A program made the translations under genes and the position numbers. DNA of 64,000 nt from Siphonodentalium dalli (lineage: Eukaryota; Mollusca; Scaphopoda; Gadilida; Siphonodentaliidae), in the NCBI GenBank assembly GCA_032622095.1, contig CP136064.1, positions 194,277,948 to 194,341,947 of the forward strand, in the 5' to 3' direction. This document shows positions 1 to 10,300 of the stretch, piece after piece. Below the pieces are notes generated by a model, which saw only the letters and a list, made by a program, of their open reading frames with translations, was not told where the DNA came from and did not search any database. Numbering within the stretch: the first letter of the stretch is position 1; each line of letters begins with the position of its first letter.

Positions 1-223
1 TCCAAACCGCCATATATGCATGCTTTACATTATTTACGAACAACACGTAGTCATGCTCAATGGGTCACGCTCACCAAAAAAGTGACGAAGGGCATATACA
101 CATGTTTTGAAAATGTGCTGAAGGGTACAACAGGTTCGGTATCGGTTCTGATCCAATTATACTTCAAATGTATTCCTGAAATTCGGGCACCCATCATCAG
201 TTTGTTTTCAGTTCATGTTAATT

Positions 224-608
224 GTCCCCCGGTATTCCATCAGAGGACGATAGTAATGTCCCTCGTCCGTGCGTCCGTCGATCCGTCCGCCCGGAACTTT
301 GTCCGAGCCTGTATTTTGTCATTTTCTGGCTATTTTTTGTTTAAACGAGGCACATATATCAACCAGTATGGGGAACCTGCGCACCTGCGATTTTAAGTTC
401 AGTCGGAATCATTTTGACGGAGCTATTGCGACATAAAAATGTTTTATTTTTTTTTATTTTAGAGTTATTGACCATTTTCGACACATTGAAGATGTGCAAC
501 ATATTTAGAGAATATGCAATTTGTTTCATATTGATGTCATAAATTCCTCCTACATTTTGTGGTATATGGATCTAAAAACCTTCAAACGTGCCACCTTCGT
601 CGGGGGAC
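224..608. repeat. Interspersed repeat with GTCCCCCG / CGGGGGAC ends
   Basis: The segment starts with GTCCCCCG and ends with CGGGGGAC, and it contains a short CGTCCGTCC-type microsatellite near its left end. The same ends and the same kind of microsatellite occur in the larger element at 24021-25208. It is probably a non-autonomous element or a decayed tandem-module repeat. The 126-residue frame that overlaps it on the plus strand looks like chance. Confidence 0.5.
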
Positions 609-1241
609 ATTTTGGTCAGCGACCTTTTATTTTCATTGGAACGTATACGAATTGTTCTCTAACAGAAATCGTGGTATAGACTCGAAAACTAAACGTAATT
701 TGTAGAACGAGTTTTCAAAATCTGTGTAGGCCTACTCTTCAGCACATTTTCAAAACCTGTGTACTCTTCACTACTTTTTCAAAGCCTGCAATGTGTACCC
801 TTCAGCACTTTTTGTGGGAGTGACATCAGCCGCAGTCAGTGTACTTCAAGTGCATTACCTGATTATTTGTCGACCAACTATGTGTTCCCCGGAAAACGAC
901 AAATGCAATTCAATAACTAATTAATTGATGACAAATCACTAATTAATTGGCTTAAAATGATGTCCAACATAAAAGATGGTATTATTTGTTCAGTTTGACG
1001 CCTTGTCACGTCCACGATAAAACTATATATACTTAGCCGGAAATGAACTACGACCTCGCCATCTTCCATGCGCCGTAGTGGGTTGTTTTATTTATAGTGG
1101 TGATATTTATATTGTCAACCACCGTCAACCCCCCAATGTAACTGAATAATGCATTCAACAACATGCGCATGACTAACACATGTACACTTGGGTATAAGTT
1201 AGAAACTCTGTAAAAATCACAGCATGGCAAAGTTGGAAATG
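609..1241. other. Non-coding stretch downstream of the KY-like gene
   Basis: I see no gene, RNA or clear element here. The segment lies beyond the proposed poly(A) signal of the minus-strand gene that ends at 1261. Confidence 0.4.
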
Positions 1242-1247
1242 TTTATT
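1242..1247 (-). terminator. AATAAA poly(A) signal of the KY-like gene
   Basis: AATAAA on the minus strand lies 13 bases past the TAG stop at 1261-1263. The very short 3' UTR it implies is unusual, so the exact cleavage site is uncertain. Its placement supports 1261-1392 as the terminal exon. Confidence 0.45.
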
Positions 1248-1260
1248 GTCCAGTCTATCT

Positions 1261-1392
1261 CTACATTGTGTATTCTCTATGAACTCTAGGGATTTTGGGA
1301 TTCCATCTCCGTGACCCATAGCTCGTACGTGGTCGCACTGACAACAACGCTTCTCCGTGTCTTGTTTCAACTTCTTGTATGATACCCTGTGT
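1261..1392 (-). CDS. KY-like gene exon 8 (terminal)
   Basis: This exon is preceded by TTAATTTCAG and starts in phase 0, matching exon 7. It gives 43 residues and a TAG stop. The sequence after the last Trp of exon 7 (IIQEVE, then VRPR) resembles the return helix of dynein stalks, which often reads WV..I..Y..V..V.PKR. That similarity and the nearby AATAAA support the exon, although it is short. Confidence 0.5.
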   Translation of the reverse strand, partial: TQGIIQEVETRHGEALLSVRPRTSYGSRRWNPKIPRVHREYTM

Positions 1393-4300
1393 CTGAAATT
1401 AACGAACCGTTATGAGAGTGTATAGAATATACTTATATGGGACATACTAGATTAGGAGGAGGCAACTGTTATCGAAATTAAGAACACCCAACTTACTGCG
1501 AAACGAGTAGACATTATCGGAATGTTGCATAGATTATGCCGGAATCAATGAGAGAATATGCGTCAATGTGATTCCATCAGGTGTTTGGCAAGCTTCTAAG
1601 AGGGTAAATGACTGGAAATCGAGTTACGCTCATCAAGTTTTATCTCCCGAGTAATCTTTAATGCAATTTCAACCAGTTTGGCCATGAATATGGCAGAGAG
1701 CTACACGACGTTCTTGGCAGACGTATTCACTAGACATATATCTTGTTCCACCCATATCCAGAACTTTCCCCGAACATCAAGTGTTTCTATACATGCACCC
1801 ACCACCAAGGGGCATGATTATATGCATATTGCATGCATGTACAACATGTTCAATGCCAACTACATTGGCCCTTTCTTTATCAAATACTTATTTACGAACA
1901 GTCCCCTTAGGAAATTGTCTGATAATAAGTTCAACAAACTTTGAACTGGACATTACTGTGCACATGGAATTTGTTTTGTTCTGTCTGTCATCTGCTTAAA
2001 GATGGATTATCTCTTTGTAAACATGTATTATATAGTTACCGGGGTATAAAATATTAGATCTGAATCGAAGACTCCTGTCCGGAAATGCTTCTATCGATTA
2101 ATATTAATTTTATTTCGAATATTTTCTGGTCTAAAGAGGTGTGTTTGTTCACCTAACGAACAATATTGGTTACTGTTAACATAGACCAGAAATTATATTG
2201 TGCAATTTTGTCACAAATAAACGTTAATTATACTCATTATCGCTTATATCTGTGGAACAAAACAGTACAAACAACCAATCTGTGACATTTGACATTCGTT
2301 GCGTAGCCGTAGGAACAGCCCAGTGCTCTATATCGCAATCCGGTCTCATCCGAATGGTCGGTTCTAAAAATAGTAACATAAATGGGCCCGATTTAATATT
2401 CGAAATAAAATCAATATTAATTGATAGAAGCTTTTCCGGACATAGGACTTCAGTTCATATCTATTATTTTATACCCACGCAACTATTTAAAATTTGTTAT
2501 TTAAAGAGATAATCCATCTTTAAGTGTCCTAAACATCCCTCCAGATGAATAATATAGTGCATTCAAATGTATGCTTTTATAACTGATGAGATAATTTATT
2601 TAGTACGAAGAGGGTTAAAGTGGTTCACACATTACCAATACTTTCAGATATTCTTATCGATAAGTGAAATTGGATTGGGCGTCTCTAATATTTAACGATT
2701 TAGTTTCACTGTAAACATTCCAATTAAGGACAATCCGTGGTCACGTCGTTGTCGTTGTCAATACATTTGGGAACAAACTATGGCGTTTCAGATAATACCA
2801 TGAACACCTATGAAAATATATTTATGAAAAAGCATACCCAGACATAGAAGGTGGCCACTCCGGCGCTGACAGCTCTGACCTGATCCAGGTTATATATGAG
2901 GAGCATTTCTTTAGCGCCCATGCAAATGTCAAGACCCAAATCTTCTATCTTAAATGCCTCTATCTGCTTCATAAAGGATTCCTTGCCGATCCGGCCGAGT
3001 ATTGCTTGAACTTTCAGCCAGTCCTGTTGGAAATAAAAATGAAAGGGTCAGTCAACCCGAAGGGCCATATGAAGTTTGGGATCAATTGGCTGACAAATGT
3101 TGGATGTATGGGCATGCCGAAGTATTTAGCGATGCAAAGAATAAATGCCAAGAGGGCTGCAGGTGGCCATATTTTTTGATTGAATATCGTTCAAATTCGA
3201 TATCTCTCATCTAGAAGTGATCCTGAACATGCACGTATATTTTTATAATATTTCTGCAATAAATGTCGGACGCAGGATGTGCCGATGGATTCCAAAATGA
3301 CGCTAGCAGCCATGTTGTTTAACGATATTTGGAAAAAAATGATAGCTCCCATCTAGTGATCACCCCGAGAATTCATTTGAAGTTTGGTAACGATCGGATG
3401 AGAGATGTGACCTGTATACGATGTGCCAAAGGAAATTGTTGAAGGACGGACGGACTGACGAACCGACGACAGTCCATGGCAATAGCTAAAACTTTACTTA
3501 GTCAAGTTGAGCTATACAGTAATATACATGTACTGTACCAATGTTCTCTATATCAACATTATCGAAGAACACACACAATGAATTGTAGTCAACAGTCGTC
3601 AACTGGAAACCACTAGTCTTAAATCAGCGTATATTGTTGAATACTTATTTGTTGAAATGTTTATTATCTGTAATGTCGAAAATAGGAGTCATTCAGGAGT
3701 TATGCTCAACTCACTACTATTATATTATGGCCACGCCATTGTTCGCGTACTCTCAACAAATTAAATTAGATAGTAATTCAAGTTGAATATTTGTCGCTAA
3801 AGCACTATTTCTGGTTGGTCGAGAATTCCTAACTTTAGTTTTCAATTTGGGTTAAATATTTTGAATGTACCACCCTACTATAACAACAAGCGTAAAATAT
3901 ACGACACCGCTCAGCCAAGAGTCGCGTAATCGCGAGTCAACCGAACACGTACATATATGTCTACTCGCTGTTTCGAGTAAACCATTGCAACGTACTCAGA
4001 GATTTTATCACCGAAAAAGGGTTTTGGCATGTGATACAGACAAAAGAATTCGTGCAGTTTCTTTCATTTTTGTGTGTGGTTTGAACTACGACGGAGACAA
4101 ACGTACCCTAGCTGTTTCGTATGACATTCGGGGATTCGAGCATGGCATATTTATGAACTCGCTGGCAAGCTGGCTCGGCTCGTACGCAAACTGTGTTCAT
4201 GCTCGAATCCCCGAATATTCAACTCAACAGAGTAAATCTCCTGAATATAATTCCAAACTATCATTTTGGTTAAAATAAGAATATTAAATCACTCCAAATG

Positions 4301-7300
4301 GCAAACCTTTTATCGGAGAAATACCATGAAAACTATTCGACAGTTGGTCTGGTTTTCGGACACGGAAGACCAAACACAATGCATTTTTTCTTGGAGCGGT
4401 ATATCTTAATGTTAGAAAATTGGAGGGGGGGGGGGGCATCCCCAAAACTAGAACCCATAACTACGCCCTTGGTGTATGTGTGTGTATGTTGCTTTTTTTA
4501 TTAAAGATGATGAGAAGTCAAATTTACCTGTGTTTGTTCATAATAGTGACCGAGGATCAGCAGCGTCGCCGACATGACCGTGTGAACTATGGGGCTAGGG
4601 GCCGCGTAGGATCGGATTTCTTGCAGAGTTTTGTTTTCTAGAGCCAGGATATCATGTCGCAGCCTCTGCATCCTCAGCAATCTCTCGATGTTATCCTTTG
4701 CTTTTCGCATCTCGACACACAGCCTTCTGGCGAACATAGAATTGTCGGCTTTGTCCATGACATCAGCTAAGGACTGGAGACAACGGGATTCAATTGATTG
4801 TTCCAACTCTAAAAAAAATCCATATAACAGTGAGATATGTCATGCTCCTGGTTTAATCCTTCCATGACTGGAGCTTCCTGAATTTTTGCAAAAACCCAGT
4901 GCCACTGCATCCTCTTATATATGCGAGGCTCCAATAGGTAGCCTAGCATATATAAGAGAATGCATCGGCCTAATAATAGTTACCTTGATACTCGCATTTA
5001 TATACGATAATGCACTGGCACAGGGTCTTTAATGCTGCACCAGCGCAGTCCCGCCATGAAATGGTTATGGTAAGCCGATGAACTAGTATCTCCCAGAGCG
5101 CACACTTCGTCTATTTATTAAATACATTACAGTAATTTTACAAACAAAAATATTCTCGTGTTTGAATGATCGTTTTAGAAGGATGTTTCAATTAACAATC
5201 GACAGTGTGTCTGCTGGCGTCGAACACACATTGTTTACGTGCAACTTATTGACAGCCATGAATTTGAAGAAACAACTCTTTGTCCACATATTGATGCCCA
5301 ACACTGACCAACGACAGTCAAAGGTATATGTACAGTTAACGTCATCACATTTGGGGAAAATAGTCGGTGTGTTGCCCATTGCAGCCATAGACATACACGT
5401 TAAAATATTACAACGCAAGCCAGATAACAACTCCACAAAAGTTGTGAACATAAGTTGTGTGATAGAAAGGACATGGTTGGATATTCGTCTTTCCAGCTGC
5501 CGATGTCACTGACGTTGATTTCATTTTACCGTTGGTAAAGGGACCAAAGATTTCCAAAATGTTGATTTGGTTACCCAGTGTACCCAAATTTCGTCTGCGA
5601 ATCATAAACGTTATTATTTCCCAGTCTGCTTCAACTATAGGTGAAATTCACAGATTACGCATGTCAGCATTTTTTGTTGACGGGGTCATTGTGTCTATTT
5701 TGTCTTTGAATTAATTTTGAAAATGTTCTCCAAATTGAACCAGACAACAAACTTATACAACTGAGGAATTTATCTTGAGATTGGATATCCTGGGTACTCT
5801 ATTCAATGTCTCGTATATCCCGGGTATGATATTCAACGTAACCATGCCCACGTGACACGAGACTTGATCTTAGGTGAGTGCACAAGCAGTGTTAACACAA
5901 CTAACCTTTCTTCAGTGCGATGAAATGTAACTCATTACTAGCTTCATCTATTTCGATGCAGTTTTCCGGTTTTGTATTTGGCAATTGTTTCAATCCAGCA
6001 ATGGCGGCTTCGATATCGGCGAGATTTTGTTCACATAGAGCTGTCCTCAATTTTAGTTTGGTGGCTCGTTCAACCAGATCTTCACTACTCATCAACTCCG
6101 CCCCGTCTTCAAATTGATCGTAATCCACAATCTCGCTGACATTGGTGTCTTCGGCGTCGGACGCAAAATAGTCATACGCACTTTGTTCTTCAGCGGATGA
6201 ACTGAATCCATCATTTTTGTTTAAATTATGGGTTAATGATGTTCGGCCTAGGCACCCTTCATAAGTATTCTCGAACGTTTTCTTGTCGTTTTCAGAGTTT
6301 TGATTGTGCAGCAGAACTTGATCTTGAGAAGCAGCATCCACACTATCGCTTCTGTTTTGAATAGGTGTGAGTATCCTTCTATTCGGGCATTCAACATTGA
6401 TAGTATCAACAGTCTGCCCGTCTTTCGCAGATGATTGACGAACTTCTCCATCACCAAGACGACTCTGTGACGTCATACCTTGCCCATCTGACTGATCCCT
6501 CGATTGTTTGGAATGCATATCTGATTGAGCACGTGGTTGCAAAACCTCTGGCTCCCCTGATGGAGGTTTCTGTGCAGAATCCATGGGCAATTTTTCCAAA
6601 CTCTTGCTTTCCATCTCGCGTTCGTCCACGCTCTTTTCGTTCGTACCGGAAGGGCTACACGAATTTCTGCATTTTGGAGAATGTTCTCGATTCGCATTTA
6701 CAAGGTATGGAAAGGACACATCTTTACCATTCGATGTGTTTTCGAGCACTCGTTCGGAATAAGATTCGGAAAACTCTGGTTGCTCGTCGGCGCCATATTT
6801 TCCCTGTGAGCTCCGGCCATTTTGACACGAAACCTTTATACTCCTTCCGTCGTCACATTGACTGTCGGTTATCATTCCTGAGTCGAAACGGTCAGATGTG
6901 ATCTCAAAAACATCTACGCTCGAACAACCGGAAGCTGCGTTATGACGAATCTCCCTCTCATCAGTCATAAGTGATTCTGGTCTATTAGTTTGAGATGGAG
7001 AGGCAGACGTTCGATGTCTTGTCCTACTTGTTTTGCCTCTAAGTTTGGACTGTCGTTCTTGGTTTAGAGCTGCCGAGTTGAGCGTTTGGTTCACATCATC
7101 TGAGCAGATGGATTTATAGTCGCTGTCACTATCATGCTTCCCACATTCATCGACCAATCTGCTCGGTGCTTCTGATGGTATCTGATCTGAAAACATAATA
7201 ACAATATTGTTGTTTTTATGGTAATTTCCGAATCCACAGTTTTAATTGATGGCGAGACCATATTATGGGGCCAGCGTGGTCTAATGATTAAATTATTAAT

Positions 7301-10300
7301 TCTATGTGTTAATTTGAATTATACTTTACGCTGCCTTCATAACAACCGCGTAATCTAGTCCAGAATATATAGTCACATGCGGCGCTGCAGTTTATAGAAA
7401 CGCAGAAATGATTGCCCGAATCGTTCATATACCCACTCAAGATTATCCTTCATTAAATGCAGATCGGAGAAGTGGAGTGTATGTGATCCATAAATTTGAA
7501 ACCAAACCAAACTTATAAGTGGCTCGTTTGGCAGACATTTTGGATCAAATCGTCTGCTTGTTACTTAAATAAGCTTCCTCATACATGCAGAGTAATGGTT
7601 AAATGTTGCTGGCAATCAATATACCAAGTATATCTACACACGTTCGAAGCCCGAGGTGTAGATTTTGCAGATTTGTTTGCTAATTATTGGGTAGCTTTGA
7701 ATTCAGACGCCAACCTGAACAATCTGATGTATGATCAGCCAAAACCTAACGCGAACTCACATTGGTCTGATATGTTGATAGTTTCGCTTGTAGTTTGCGT
7801 TACGTGATATTCTATGATATATTCGTAGGCAACTTCGAACCGACAGCAGGAAACTGATTTGCTCTTTGCGACCACCTTTGCACCGTAAGTCCCTTCCTTG
7901 GGCAAAACAATAGTGAAGTGTATCACATCACCTTGATGATATTCGCCAACCAAGTTCTTTGCGTCCATCGGCGTTATCTCCTTGTTTAAAAGTACGAGTG
8001 AGGCATCAGTTGGTTTCGTTGTTTTGAACATAATTTTCAGTTTGTTTATGTCAGTGTAAATTAAACCTGATATATGACTTATTGGAACTAATCCAAGATT
8101 AGAGCATGCCATTTTCGCACCTAAGCCGTTTTCGAGTCCTTTCGGAAATCCGTGAGAAAAATGCGGAATATTTTGCTCACCGACCACCATATAGCTACAT
8201 ACATCAGTGATGCGACCTCTTCCGCTTTTGACATATATTATCAAAGAAAATTCCCCTGGATGTGGAACTTTTATATTGAAAAACAGCATACGTCCTTTTT
8301 CCCTTCGGTAAATGATACAGTCCTTATGAATAACGCTACCAGAATCGCCGCAAAACGAAAGCAGGGGAAGCAGCTGCAGTTCGCGATCAGAACTCGTTTC
8401 CATAAACACGAGTTCAATGTTGCCGTCTCCGGAGCGTATCTCGCCGTTTTTGTGATTGACTGGTATCAATCCAGCGTTGTATGTCTGCAAGCTGGGACCC
8501 CAGCAGCTAGATTTGCAGGACGGGAAAGGCTGACATTGTGGGTGTGGCTTGTCGAACATTATTTTATACACTGCCACAAGATCGTGCATGTTTCCGACCC
8601 TCTCCTTTGTTACATCTTTTGCTTGAAGTTCCAATTTGTACATCCCGTATACAGGTGCCCGAATTCGCAAACTTATCGCATCTGTCCCAAGACGCTGTAG
8701 AAAAACAAAGCTGTTAAGTTTTCGGACCGGCTTATTTCGTCGAAGCAAAGACAACGAATATCTGAAATCTATTGTGTGTGTTATATCCTCTGGAACTGAA
8801 AACTGAATTTCAACTTCTCCAGTACTAACACAAAAAACAGAATCGTTGTGAGTTACTGCTCTAAGATTTAGGTTAAAGTATCTATCACCAACGAATAACA
8901 TTGTCTCGAATTTGCACTTAGATATTGGAAATTCGAGTAACTGCCAAGCTGGGTCTGCCGGTAGATGTGAATATATCAACTGTTGGGGAGCAGTGAGAAA
9001 ATAGTTCTCATTCGGAGTACACATTGTGATATCCTTGCACTTCTCGTTTCTGAGTTGATCGTCTCTAGAATTCGGCATCACCCCATAGTGGTCTGTTTCC
9101 ATGCCAACCACACCAGACCCCCAGTAGCAGTTAATAAATCTCCAGTTTTCCTTTATAAGAACAGCGTTCCATTCTCCGTAATGTTTTTCTTGTTCCATTT
9201 GTTCACCGATCTCGTATGAGGAACCTTTGACATTGCCGTGAATGATCACACAAGGGATATCTGTCAATCTGAAATGAAAATCGTTACTCGTATTTAAATT
9301 CGCCCAGTACTATTCTTCGCTCAGTTTTTAATTCGCGCACCGTGCTGCGCGAATTCAAAACTGACAAAAATACTTTCGTTAAAGACTTGTATTTGGTGAC
9401 AGTTTCAGTTCTTAATTGTTCCTGAAGGTACATGTGTAGATTAAAGACCGCCATGACAAAACTTAACATTGAGTAGATAGTAACTGCATCAACATTTTGT
9501 TGAGAAGATGGGTTGTTATATGCTAAACATAATAATTCTGGCATTCGTGTAGTACGGGAAAACAATGAAATGAACTCGAAAAAGTGCGCGTTTACAAACA
9601 ACCACGTAGGTGGCTGCTTTTAGAGAAAATCAACATTTTGGCTGGATGTATTTCAAATAGTTGGGTCGATTTATTTAACTGAAACTCTATGACCACATTG
9701 TCACTTCGTTGTTGTGGATATTGAGATACATGTATGCTTTCGCGTCCCTTCGTACGGCAATATGTGTATTTCTTACAAGTATTGCAACATCGAAGATTTT
9801 ATCACCATTCGCATATGAATAATAGTGTCGAGAATGCATGCACACATGTAAATATAATTGTCTATATTAAGTTCAACCTTCCGTAATGTGTGTACAAGTA
9901 ACTCAATAACATATCCGTCATATTTTCGATGTAGTTTAGTATATATAAGGATTAACTGTCATTGTGAAGGGTTTTGTAAATATATTTAAATCGAAAAGTG
10001 TATCGTGACAAGATCAGCCCAAAATACCCAATAGCACCCTTGGCAAAAGTTAATAGGAACAATTTCTCTTCATGTTGAAACCCGATGATGTATTAAGTCA
10101 ATCCTGCGCGAGTCAAAATGCGCCCAAAGCATTACGCGTTCGTCTTTCCAAACCTAATGACGTATCGATGGTGTTATTAGCTTGGTGTTATGAGGCGTTA
10201 CGCATTCACCGAGAAATAACTGCAACTAGCCACGTGGGCGCCGACCAATCAGAATGCTGGATTTAGTGATGACAACACTTAGTGTGTAAATATACATTCA

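Noticed and set aside
16-396. 126-residue open frame on the plus strand
   Set aside because: It overlaps a repeat with GTCCCCCG ends and a CGTCC microsatellite. No domain or splice context is visible.
2838-2850. Reading through exon 7 of the KY-like gene as the true C-terminus
   Set aside because: The read-through adds only nine residues, while the GTATGC donor and phase-matched exon at 1261-1392 restore dynein-like residues. It is kept as an alternative form.
5162-5714. Long frames on both strands in KY intron 5
   Set aside because: Both strands look partly coding-like (for example VDFILPLVKGPK), but frames break and no family or splice sites support either strand. Possibly an old gene relic.
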